Shown: positions 1 to 6,350 of the stretch, piece after piece
Layout: every line of letters begins with the position of its first letter
How positions within the stretch are numbered: the first letter of the stretch is position 1
DNA from: Oscillospiraceae bacterium UBA6370
Lineage (GTDB): Bacteria; Bacillota; Clostridia; Oscillospirales; Oscillospiraceae
Direction of reading: 5' to 3'
DNA: 9,155 nucleotides
Assembly (NCBI GenBank): GCA_002437735.1
Contig: DJRC01000050.1
Span: 13,914 to 23,068, forward strand
Notes under the pieces: model-generated
What the model was told of the DNA's origin: nothing
The model's database searches: none
What the model saw: only the letters and a program-made list of their open reading frames with translations
Made by a program: the position numbers and the translations under genes

Positions 1-545
1 TCCAGCACCTCGCCCACGATCTCGGGGTCGAGGGCGCTCGTCGGCTCGTCGAAGAGCATGATCTCGGGCTCCATGCACAGCGCCCGCGCGATGGCGACGC
101 GCTGCTTCTGCCCGCCGGAGAGACGGCGGGAGTCGGCGTGGATGAAATCCTCCAGTCCCACGGCCTTGAGGTGGCGGATGGCCGTCTCCTCGGCCTGCGC
201 CCTGGGGATGTGCCGCACCGTCATGGGCGCGAGCGTGCAGTTGTCCAGCACGGACTTGTTGTTGAAAAGGTTGAAGCCCTGAAACACCATGCCGATCTTC
301 TGCCGCAGGGCGTTGAGGTCGACCTTGAGGTTCATGAGATCCTGCCCGTCAAACCAAATGTGGCCGGAATCGGCCTCCTCCAGCAGATTGATGCAGCGCA
401 GCAGCGTGGACTTGCCGGAGCCGGACGCGCCGATGATGCACACGACCTCGCCGCGGTTGACCTCCAAGTCGATGCCCTTGAGCACATGGAGATCGCCGAA
501 GGACTTTTCGAGCTGTTCGATTTTGATGATGGGATCGTTCGTCAT
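1..545 (-). CDS. Amino acid ABC transporter ATP-binding protein (partial, probable lysine importer)
   Basis: This is the cytoplasmic ATPase that powers a polar amino acid importer (GlnQ/HisP family). About 181 residues are visible; the C-terminus lies beyond the window edge, and the family is usually about 240-255 residues. All nucleotide-binding motifs in range are intact: Walker A GASGSGKS at residues 39-46, Q-loop with Q89 in MVFQGFNLF, signature LSGGQ at 142-146, and Walker B with catalytic Glu in LFDEP at 164-168, followed by TSALDP. The ATG at 545 follows a strong ribosome binding site (CAGGAGGG) in the 12-nt gap after the permease stop, so the two genes are co-transcribed. The family is certain. 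The substrate, lysine, is inferred from the riboswitch at the head of the operon. Confidence 0.96.
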   Translation of the reverse strand, partial: MTNDPIIKIEQLEKSFGDLHVLKGIDLEVNRGEVVCIIGASGSGKSTLLRCINLLEEADSGHIWFDGQDLMNLKVDLNALRQKIGMVFQGFNLFNNKSVLDNCTLAPMTVRHIPRAQAEETAIRHLKAVGLEDFIHADSRRLSGGQKQRVAIARALCMEPEIMLFDEPTSALDPEIVGEVL

Positions 546-557
546 AGCGCCCTCCTG

Positions 558-1742
558 TCAGTTCGAGCTGGGGAGTCCCAGATCGATGGTTTGATTGCCT
601 TGACGCCGCTTCGTACCGTCCGGCGCGGTCATCCTTTCCGTGATGGCCTTGAGCAGGAGTGAGGAAAGATACGTCAGGAACAGGTAAACGATGGCGGCGA
701 TGAGGTAGCACTCGGTGCCCTTATAATAAATGCCGGCGACCGAGCGGGTCATGAACATCAGGTCGGATACGCCCAGCACGCACAGCACGGAGGAATCCTT
801 GATGTTGATGATGAACTCATTGCCGATGGCAGGCAGCGAATTTTTGATGGCCTGCGGGAAAACGACCCTGTGCATGGCCTGCCAGTGCGTCATGCCGAGC
901 GAACGCGCGGCCTCCATCTGTCCCGCGTCGACGGCGAGGATGCCGCCGCGCAGCACCTCGGCAAGATACGCGGTCGAGTTGAGCGAGATCGTGATAAGAC
1001 CGGAGATGAAGAGCGACCAGACGCGGTTGATCTCCGTGACGCTCATGCCGGTGCGCTTGAAGAGATTGAAGATCGCGTAGTAGAAGATGAGGGACTGCAC
1101 CATCATCGGTGTGCCGCGGATGACGAAGATGTAGAAGCGGGCGAATTTGTTCGCGACGATCTTGATGAGCTTCACAAAGTCGTTGCTGCGCTTGTCGGGC
1201 TCCTGAATGCGGAGAAAGACCATGAGAAGCGCCAGCACGAACGCGATCGCCGTGCCGGCCAGCGCGAGCTGAACGGTCGTCCACACGCCGGTGACGAAGA
1301 GCGAGCGCTGGTTGTAGGCCATGTAGACCATGGAGGAGAGCGTGCCGGTGGGGTTGCTCTCGGCATGAACGGCGGCGTAAACGACGTAGGCGAACTTGAG
1401 CACAAAGCGGTCAAGCGCAAGCAGCGAGGCAGCCGCAGTGTCCAGATAGGAGAGATAGCGGCTCAGCCGCACGAGGACCGGGCGCTTGAGGATCGTCTCG
1501 CCGTAGCTGTTCCAATGCGTCCATTTCACGAGCAGCGCCAGCATGCTGACGGTCAGGAAGAGATAGCAGACCGCGGCGAGCGCCGTGCCGGGCACGGAGC
1601 CGGCGGGCAGAAAGCTGTACGGACTGGGTGCGGAATACCACAGGCTTAGGCCGGCAAGGGCGATGACGCTGCCGCCCAGATAAACATAACGGTGGTCCCG
1701 TGCGATGAAGCTCTGACCGCGGGACGCGGGGGTTCCTCTCAT
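558..1742 (-). CDS. Amino acid ABC transporter permease (HisM/GlnP family) with N-terminal extension
   Basis: This is the membrane subunit of the importer, 394 residues against roughly 215-240 for a typical family member. The conserved permease domain occupies about residues 147-370 and starts at SLFVTGVWTTVQLALAG, the usual opening of this family. The EAA loop that docks on the ATPase is clear around 274-298, with QMEAARSLGMTHWQA followed by VVFPQA. The first roughly 145 residues are extra: two hydrophobic segments (about 19-37 and 52-73), then an amphipathic stretch to about 127. The start ATG at 1742 is preceded by TAAGGAGGA at good spacing. The gene lies 34 nt after the binding-protein gene and 12 nt before the ATPase. 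A single gene suggests a homodimeric permease. The charged tail after 370 is not conserved as far as I can tell. Confidence 0.94.
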   Translation of the reverse strand: MRGTPASRGQSFIARDHRYVYLGGSVIALAGLSLWYSAPSPYSFLPAGSVPGTALAAVCYLFLTVSMLALLVKWTHWNSYGETILKRPVLVRLSRYLSYLDTAAASLLALDRFVLKFAYVVYAAVHAESNPTGTLSSMVYMAYNQRSLFVTGVWTTVQLALAGTAIAFVLALLMVFLRIQEPDKRSNDFVKLIKIVANKFARFYIFVIRGTPMMVQSLIFYYAIFNLFKRTGMSVTEINRVWSLFISGLITISLNSTAYLAEVLRGGILAVDAGQMEAARSLGMTHWQAMHRVVFPQAIKNSLPAIGNEFIINIKDSSVLCVLGVSDLMFMTRSVAGIYYKGTECYLIAAIVYLFLTYLSSLLLKAITERMTAPDGTKRRQGNQTIDLGLPSSN

Positions 1743-1776
1743 GGTGCTTCCTCCTTATGCGGTGTGACGCCGCCGG

Positions 1777-2649
1777 TTACTTCGGCTGGTTGGCGACGGC
1801 GGTGTTCCACATCTCGGTGCGCGCGTCGCTGTCGATGGTGGCAAGGATCTCGTTGATCTGCGCGAGCAGCTCGGTGTCGGACTTGCGCAGGCCCACGCAG
1901 GAGCCCTTGGCCGGCAGCGTGAAGCCGTTGCCCTCGCTGAAGGTGATGAGACGGAAATCGGGATTTGAGGCGAGGTAGCCCGGGGCGCTCTCCTCGTTGA
2001 TGACGATGGCGTCGCAGGTGCCCTGCTGCAGGCGGGAGATCATATCGGGCACGCTGCCGACAGGGCTGAGGTGGTCGACGCCCTCGATCTGGTCGATGAC
2101 GTCGTCGAGCGCGGTGCCCTGCTGACCGAGCACGGCGGCGCCGGAGAAGTCTTGAATGGAGGCCGCGTTCTCATACTTGGAGCCGGCGAGCACCATCATG
2201 CTGTAGATCGTCTCCTTATATGGGTCGGAGAAGCTGATGGATTCGCGGCGCTCGGCGGTGTCCATCATGCCGGCGATGATGGCGTCGATCTGGCCCTGGT
2301 TGAGGGCGTCGATCAGGCCGTCCCAGCTGAGCTTGACGATGACCAGCTCCTTGCCGAGCTGATCGGCGAGGATGCGCGCGATCTGCACGTCGTAGCCCTC
2401 GGCGTAAGCGCCGGCAACGTTCTCCACGGGAACATTGGTGTCGGTCGCGGCGCTCTCCTGCCAGTTGCTCGGCGCGTAGGCACATTCCATGCCGACGCGG
2501 AACTGGCTGCTTTCGGCCGCGGGAGGATCGGTTTCCTCGGCGGGAGTGTCTGCGTCCTGCGCGGGGGACGTCGTGCCCGCGCCGCAGGCGGTGAGGGCGA
2601 GCAGCATAAGGGCTGCGAGCAGGGTGGCGATGGTTCTTCTGAGGTTCAT
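1777..2649 (-). CDS. Extracellular lysine-type amino acid-binding lipoprotein (SBP_bac_3)
   Basis: This is the 290-residue substrate-binding lipoprotein of the importer. The signal peptide (MNLRRT, then hydrophobic residues 7-19) ends in the lipobox LTAC, so Cys22 is the predicted lipidated residue. An acidic, Ala/Pro-rich linker (about 23-48) precedes the periplasmic-binding-protein fold. Family hallmarks are RVGMECAYAPSNW near 51-63, GYDVQIARILADQLG near 85-99, and IDAIIAGMMDTAERRESISF near 121-140, where R134 corresponds to the carboxylate-binding Arg of LAO/HisJ proteins. Later, CDAIVINEES near 212-221 has Asn218 where many homologues carry the Asp that binds the ligand amino group (my manual alignment). 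The frame stays open upstream to 3033, but ATG 2649 is chosen because AGAAAGGAAG precedes it, the signal peptide starts there, and the upstream part is the riboswitch leader. Lysine is inferred from that leader. Confidence 0.95.
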   Translation of the reverse strand: MNLRRTIATLLAALMLLALTACGAGTTSPAQDADTPAEETDPPAAESSQFRVGMECAYAPSNWQESAATDTNVPVENVAGAYAEGYDVQIARILADQLGKELVIVKLSWDGLIDALNQGQIDAIIAGMMDTAERRESISFSDPYKETIYSMMVLAGSKYENAASIQDFSGAAVLGQQGTALDDVIDQIEGVDHLSPVGSVPDMISRLQQGTCDAIVINEESAPGYLASNPDFRLITFSEGNGFTLPAKGSCVGLRKSDTELLAQINEILATIDSDARTEMWNTAVANQPK

Positions 2650-2729
2650 GGTGTTGCTTCCTTTCTGAATGGAAATTGGCTCCGTGGGGGGCGGCCCTTC
2701 GTTGTCCGCGCCAACGAGTTCGGAAACAG

Positions 2730-2765
2730 AAAAAGCCGTAAATGCTCGTGTGGAGCATTTACGGC
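2730..2765 (-). terminator. Intrinsic terminator (attenuator) of the lysine riboswitch
   Basis: In the minus-strand transcript a perfect 13-bp stem (GCCGTAAATGCTC paired with GAGCATTTACGGC; arms 2753-2765 and 2735-2747, loop 2748-2752) is followed directly by five U residues at 2734-2730 and then CUGUUU. No T-run follows the stem on the plus strand, so the element points into the binding-protein gene. It lies downstream of the aptamer and about 80 nt before the start codon, the position expected of a regulated attenuator. Confidence 0.9.
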
Positions 2766-2827
2766 AAATAATCTGCAATACCGGCAAAACCGAAACCGGC
2801 CTGCCGACTCTTCGATAGCGCTCCACA
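2749..2827 (-). promoter_or_regulatory. Antiterminator pairing between aptamer 3' side and terminator
   Basis: The RNA segment UGUGGAGC at 2827-2820 (3' strand of P5 and the start of the P1 3' side) is perfectly complementary to GCUCCACA at 2756-2749, which contains the top of the terminator 5' arm and most of its loop. One further G-U pair can be added. Forming this helix would break both the terminator and the lysine-bound aptamer fold, so it is the expected ON-state structure. The complementarity is seen directly; the switch mechanism is inferred from known lysine riboswitches. Confidence 0.72.
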
Positions 2828-2980
2828 AATTGTGACAGTCCGGCGGATCTTCTCCGACGAGCCAGCAGAAAACGGCACAGGAACCGTTCCCCACTTCGGC
2901 GGCTTCCCCTTTCCCTTTGTCCCGGATCTCTGCTCCGTGTGAACTCGGTACTCTTGTCGGCCGCGCCTCTATCTCGCTCA
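2811..2980 (-). promoter_or_regulatory. Lysine riboswitch (L-box) aptamer
   Basis: The leader RNA binds lysine and represses the downstream importer genes. Read 5' to 3' on the minus strand, the L-box signatures occur in the known order: GAGATAGAGGCGC (2975-2963), AAGAGTA (2955-2949), AAAGGGGAAGCCGCCGAAG (2912-2894), CTGGCTCGTC (2865-2856), GACTGTCA (2840-2833), and TGTGGAGCGCTATC (2827-2814). GATAG near the 5' end pairs with CTATC at the 3' end as the core of helix P1. Several segments match, by memory, the Bacillus subtilis lysC leader. P5 appears very short (CACA/TGTG around ATT). The platform is a terminator, described separately. The boundaries are approximate. The motifs are specific enough that a T-box or other leader is unlikely. 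Confidence 0.93.
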
Positions 2981-3011
2981 ACTGAATTGAGCTTATTCAA
3001 TTGTTGACGTG

Positions 3012-3040
3012 AAGATACTACGGCGGCGCGCAAATGTCAA
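3012..3040 (-). promoter_or_regulatory. Sigma-A-type promoter of the lysine importer operon
   Basis: On the minus strand a perfect -35 TTGACA (3040-3035) is separated by exactly 17 nt from the -10-like TATCTT (3017-3012). Transcription should start near 3005, about 30 nt before the first conserved riboswitch segment. This is the right distance for a leader that begins just upstream of P1. Confidence 0.82.
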
Positions 3041-3350
3041 GCCCCCGCGGAGCGGTTCTCAAATTCTTGACAATCTTGCGCCGAAAATCCTCGCCGGCTT
3101 GTAGAATTTTACTACTCGCGCGGTTATTTATGCGCGGCAAAAGCGCACGGAAAGGCGCGAGACGCCCGCTTAACGGAATATTTATGCTCTCTGCCGCTCT
3201 GCGCGTCCCTGCCGCGGCGCATGACCTCGCACACGAGCTCATATACTGGCTCCGGACGACAAGCCGGCAGCCTGAATATAGATGTCATTTCTGCATGACG
3301 GTGCAACAACGCAGAATGGTTTGACGAGAGGGCAAGAGGCGACGGTAACA

Positions 3351-3405
3351 ATGCTCCCTCCATGTTTGACGGCTTGTTCTTCACTGTCTCTCATGGAGGG
3401 AGCAT
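3351..3405. repeat. Perfect 14-bp inverted repeat with 27-nt loop
   Basis: ATGCTCCCTCCATG at 3351-3364 is repeated in inverted orientation as CATGGAGGGAGCAT at 3392-3405. The spacer is 27 nt. Neither side is followed by a T-run, so it is a poor intrinsic terminator in either direction. It could be a transcript-end stabilising hairpin, an RNA element, a protein-binding site or a small mobile-element remnant. The function is unknown. Confidence 0.85.
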
Positions 3406-3488
3406 ATCATTGGCAGATGGCCCCTTTATCGCGTGTCAAATTTTCTGTAAGCGTTCCGCACGGCAGACGTTATTGCGCGGATGTGTGC

Positions 3489-3505
3489 AAAATGCGGGCG
3501 ACCCG
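3489..3505 (-). terminator. Weak candidate terminator after the sensor-phosphatase gene
   Basis: Just past the stop codon the minus-strand transcript can form CGGG-TCG-CCCG (3505-3495), followed by CA and four U residues (3492-3489). Four base pairs is short for a working terminator. It is listed only because it is the nearest candidate for ending the four-gene operon. Confidence 0.25.
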
Positions 3506-3515
3506 GCGCAATCGG

Positions 3516-5507
3516 TCAAAGGCTCTTCACGAGCGTCAAGATGTTCGACCCATCCGCGTATTCATAGGTTACCTCGTCCATGAGCTTTTTCACCATAAAG
3601 ATGCCGAGACCGCCGACCTCCCGCTCCTCCGCCGACTGCGTTGTATCCGGGTCGGGCTTTTCAGTGGGGTCATAGGGCCGTCCGTTGTCGGAAAAGCGAA
3701 GCGTCGCCTTGCCATCCTTCAGCGAACAGCCTAGCACGACGCCGGTCGCGCCGCTGTAGCGGGCGATGTTGGAGAAGATCTCGTCCACCGCCACATTGAC
3801 TTGAGCGATTACCTTCATGGAGGCGCCTGCCTCGGTGAGGATGCCCTCAAAAAAGTCAGTGGCCTGCGGCAGCTGCTCCAGCGCCGGCGCAAGGCTGATC
3901 TTTTTCATGTCCGATGCCTTCATCTCGATGCAGAGCATGGTGATGTCGTCGAATTGGTTCGCACCGCCCGCGAACTCGTCCACATCGCGGTGCAGGGACT
4001 CCAGCAGCTGGCGGCACGAGCCGCCCTCGGCGGCGTTCAGCGCACGGAGCATCCGGTCGGTCCCGTAAAGCGTGTTGGAGGCATTCGTGGCCTCCGGCAC
4101 GCCGTCCGTGTAGACCACCAGGCGGTCTCCCGCGTTCAGCTCCAGCTCGTATTCGCGGTATCGGGCGCCCTCCATGCCGGCCAGCACGAAGCCGTGCTTA
4201 TCCTTGAACAGCTCGAAGGAGCCGCCACGGCGCATGATGGCCGGATATTCGTGGCCCGCGTTGGCGCATTTCATTTTTCCCGTGGAGATCTCAAGGATGC
4301 CCAGCCAGACGGTGACGAACATCTCCGCGTCGTTGTTTTCGCAGAGCTGATCGTTCACCTTTTCCAGCACGGCCTTCGGGGACAGACCGCTCTGCGCGGC
4401 GGATTTCAGCAGCGTTTTGGAGATCATCATAAACAACGCCGCAGGGACGCCCTTGCCGGACACGTCCGCCATGACCAGCGCCAGATGGTCATCGTCCACC
4501 AGAAAGAAGTCGTAGAAGTCACCTCCGACCTCCTTCGCCGGCGTCATGGAGGCGTAAATGTCGAACTCGTGACGCTCGGGGAAGGCGGGGAAGATGCAGG
4601 GCAGCATGGACGCCTGGATGTGGCGCGCCACATCCAGCTCCGCGCCGATGCGCTCCTTTTCCGCGGTGACGCGGCTGAGGTTTTGGATGTACTCGTTCAG
4701 CTCCGATACCATGTACTGGAAGGAATGAGCGAGCTCCTCCAGCTCGTCGCCGGTGTTGACCTCCACCCGAAAGTCGGACAAGGCCGCCATCTTGCTCTCC
4801 ACCAGCCTGATGGCGGCATGGTGCAGAGTCCTTAGCGGACGGATCAGAATGCGCCGCACATAGTAGTAGTACGCGAAAATGGAAAGCAGCAGAACGGCCA
4901 GCACCACGCACAGCGTCAGGCCGAGGAACTGCCAGATCTGCTGGTCGATCATGTCCATCGAGATGTCCACGCTGGCCAGCGCCACCGGCGTGCCGGCTCC
5001 GTTGAGAATGGCGACGTAGGCCGACGCCAGATAGCCGTACTCCTCGTTGTTGGTGATAAGGATGGTCTGCTCCGCGTCGACGGCGAAGGCGCCGTGCATC
5101 AGCTCGTTGCCGCCGCCGTAGTAGGCGTCGGTGTCGCCGAGGTCGCAGACGCCGTCCTCGCCTGGAACGCCCGCGTCCCAGATGTAGTACATGACCTCAT
5201 CCTCCGGCACGACCACATAGAAGTATTTCAGCCCCATCTTCTCCCTGACGTCCTGCAGGTAGCGGTGAATCTCCTCGTAATAGGCGTCCTTCTCACCGGT
5301 CCGGTAGTAATGCTCCACGCGGTCTCCGTCGATGAGGTCCGCCGCCACGGAGGCCTGACCGAACGCGAGAGAGGAGTATTGCTCCTCCATCCGCGCCCGG
5401 TATAGCTGGGCGATCGAGGGGGCTAGGATCGCCGCAAGGACGGCGGCCATCGCCACCAGTCCCAGCAGCAGCTTGGGCTGTAACCGTATGCTCCTTGCTC
5501 GTTTCAT
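3516..5507 (-). CDS. Membrane sensor with HAMP, PP2C (RsbU/SpoIIE) phosphatase and RsbW-like kinase domain
   Basis: This 663-residue protein is predicted to sense an extracytoplasmic signal and control the phosphorylation of a STAS protein. In order: TM1 (about 12-35), an extracytoplasmic sensor region (about 36-192, Cache-like by layout only), TM2 (about 195-217), HAMP (about 218-272), and a PP2C phosphatase (about 285-530). The phosphatase has Asp-rich metal motifs GGDFYD (328-333), ADVSGKGVPAALF (347-359), TDGVPEA (467-473) and FDDITM (519-524). A GHKL anti-sigma-type kinase follows (about 537-663), with N-box VDEIFSN (574-580; E576, N580), G1 DNG (607-609) and G2 GGLGI (632-636), all intact. 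ATG 5507 is chosen over longer options because GGAGGT lies just upstream. It overlaps the previous gene's stop as ATGA, so translation is probably coupled. The likely partner is the STAS protein of the same operon. SypE of Vibrio fischeri similarly joins kinase and phosphatase domains that act on a STAS protein. Confidence 0.93.
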   Translation of the reverse strand: MKRARSIRLQPKLLLGLVAMAAVLAAILAPSIAQLYRARMEEQYSSLAFGQASVAADLIDGDRVEHYYRTGEKDAYYEEIHRYLQDVREKMGLKYFYVVVPEDEVMYYIWDAGVPGEDGVCDLGDTDAYYGGGNELMHGAFAVDAEQTILITNNEEYGYLASAYVAILNGAGTPVALASVDISMDMIDQQIWQFLGLTLCVVLAVLLLSIFAYYYYVRRILIRPLRTLHHAAIRLVESKMAALSDFRVEVNTGDELEELAHSFQYMVSELNEYIQNLSRVTAEKERIGAELDVARHIQASMLPCIFPAFPERHEFDIYASMTPAKEVGGDFYDFFLVDDDHLALVMADVSGKGVPAALFMMISKTLLKSAAQSGLSPKAVLEKVNDQLCENNDAEMFVTVWLGILEISTGKMKCANAGHEYPAIMRRGGSFELFKDKHGFVLAGMEGARYREYELELNAGDRLVVYTDGVPEATNASNTLYGTDRMLRALNAAEGGSCRQLLESLHRDVDEFAGGANQFDDITMLCIEMKASDMKKISLAPALEQLPQATDFFEGILTEAGASMKVIAQVNVAVDEIFSNIARYSGATGVVLGCSLKDGKATLRFSDNGRPYDPTEKPDPDTTQSAEEREVGGLGIFMVKKLMDEVTYEYADGSNILTLVKSL

Positions 5508-6331
5508 GTCCGCACCTCCATCGGATGGATATGAAGCCGCAAATGGCCGTCCCTTACGCGGTAGAGCACCCGCGTGGGCGACAGCTTCTGCACCCCGCAG
5601 GGCAGAGGGGCCGTGCCGGTCCCTATCGCGGTCACATAGAACCACGCGCCGTCCAGCTCCACCTGGGTCATGGAATTGTATTTTTGGAAGATCGTCAGAG
5701 CCTCCGCCCGGCTCATTTCGGGATGCAGCGTTAGCAGCTCGGACGCGGGACGCTTCCAGTAGGGCTGCTTCTCCGCCTGCGGCCGGCCGGCGGCCCAACG
5801 GTCGTCAAGGCGCCCGATGAGGTCCTCGACCGTCTCGCGCGCCCATGCCGCGCTTTGCAGATAGACGTCGATGCTGTCCGTGTCCGCGGTTATGTCAATG
5901 GTATGCTGCGCCAGAACGTCGCCGCCGTCCAATCGCTGCGCCACCTTGTGCATCGTCACGCCGGTGCATGACAGCTCCCGCTCCATGGCTCCCTCGATGG
6001 GGTAATAGCTGCGTCCCTGCGGGAGCAGCGAGCTGTGGGTGTTGATGCCGCGGAACGCGGGGAGGTTCTCCGGCAGCGCCAAGATGCGGTCATACTCCGC
6101 GATGAAGAACAGCTCGCAGCCGTCCTCCGTGAAGTATCGCCGGATCTCCTCCGGCGAGATGGCCTCGTAGTGAACAGGGATGCCGAGCTCCCCCGCACGT
6201 TTTACGATGGCGTATTCCGTGAAATAATCCTCGTCGTTGTGATAGGTATACAGCGCCAGCACCTGATGCTGTTCCACAAAGTATTCAAAGCAAGACAGGA
6301 ACACATCGCTGCCGAAATAAACGACCTTCAT
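5504..6331 (-). CDS. Formyltransferase-fold enzyme (Fmt/ArnA-like), substrate unknown
   Basis: The 275-residue protein belongs to the formyl-tetrahydrofolate-dependent transferase superfamily. It opens with MKVVYFGSD, the usual first beta strand. The catalytic triad positions known from Fmt are present: N97 and H99 in INTHSSLLPQGRSYYP, and D135 in RLDGGDVL. It should therefore be able to move a formyl group from 10-formyl-THF to an amine. At 275 residues it is shorter than methionyl-tRNA formyltransferase (about 310). Its C-terminal part (about 215-275) looks like a small beta domain rather than a full tRNA-binding OB domain, which favours an amino-sugar or other small-molecule acceptor (inference). 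The ATG at 6331 follows GGAGAGGG, 19 nt after the MATE stop, and the stop overlaps the sensor-phosphatase start. Its place inside a signalling operon is odd. Confidence 0.85.
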   Translation of the reverse strand: MKVVYFGSDVFLSCFEYFVEQHQVLALYTYHNDEDYFTEYAIVKRAGELGIPVHYEAISPEEIRRYFTEDGCELFFIAEYDRILALPENLPAFRGINTHSSLLPQGRSYYPIEGAMERELSCTGVTMHKVAQRLDGGDVLAQHTIDITADTDSIDVYLQSAAWARETVEDLIGRLDDRWAAGRPQAEKQPYWKRPASELLTLHPEMSRAEALTIFQKYNSMTQVELDGAWFYVTAIGTGTAPLPCGVQKLSPTRVLYRVRDGHLRLHIHPMEVRT

Positions 6332-6350
6332 CGGTTTTCCCTCTCCGTCC

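Larger units (their letters stand above)
3041..3515. other. Intergenic region without a convincing gene
   Basis: These 475 bases separate the sensor-phosphatase stop from the lysine operon promoter. The short open frames here lack plausible ribosome binding sites and have no recognisable protein character. Visible structures are the 14-bp inverted repeat described separately, an 8-bp stem with a one-base bulge (CATTTCTGC at 3286-3294 against GCAGAATG at 3311-3318), and an AT-rich patch GTAGAATTTTACTAC at 3101-3115 in otherwise GC-rich sequence. A TTGACA at 3067-3072 on the plus strand has no -10 box at usable spacing. I see no tRNA, CRISPR or insertion-sequence gene. Confidence 0.6.

Noticed and set aside
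870..1649. Plus-strand open frame (259 codons) opposite the permease
   Set aside because: It is rich in Arg, Glu and Asp without domain character, and the permease EAA loop and membrane segments lie on the other strand.
2735..3005. T-box leader as an alternative explanation
   Set aside because: No T-box sequence of the TGGNACCGCG type occurs before the terminator, whereas the lysine riboswitch segments are present in order.
2650..3033. Upstream in-frame extension of the binding protein, and a 111-codon open frame over 2646-2981
   Set aside because: Both cover the lysine riboswitch and its terminator. The binding protein's signal peptide and lipobox require the start at 2649.
3067..3107. Plus-strand promoter TTGACA with TAGAAT
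   Set aside because: The spacing is 29 nt, far from the 16-18 nt a sigma-A promoter needs, and no gene follows.
3034..3324. Possible 96-residue plus-strand protein in the intergenic region
   Set aside because: It has no ribosome binding site, starts over the divergent operon's promoter and shows no recognisable protein features.
3351..3405. Inverted repeat as intrinsic terminator of the phosphatase operon
   Set aside because: There is no U-run on the 3' side in either direction, and the loop is 27 nt.
3801..4835. Plus-strand open frame (344 codons) opposite the sensor-phosphatase
   Set aside because: The composition is that of an antisense shadow, and the minus strand has intact PP2C motifs throughout this interval.
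5508..5798. Longer N-terminus for the sensor-phosphatase
   Set aside because: The extension lies inside the formyltransferase gene. GGAGGT precedes ATG 5507, and a membrane segment follows it directly.
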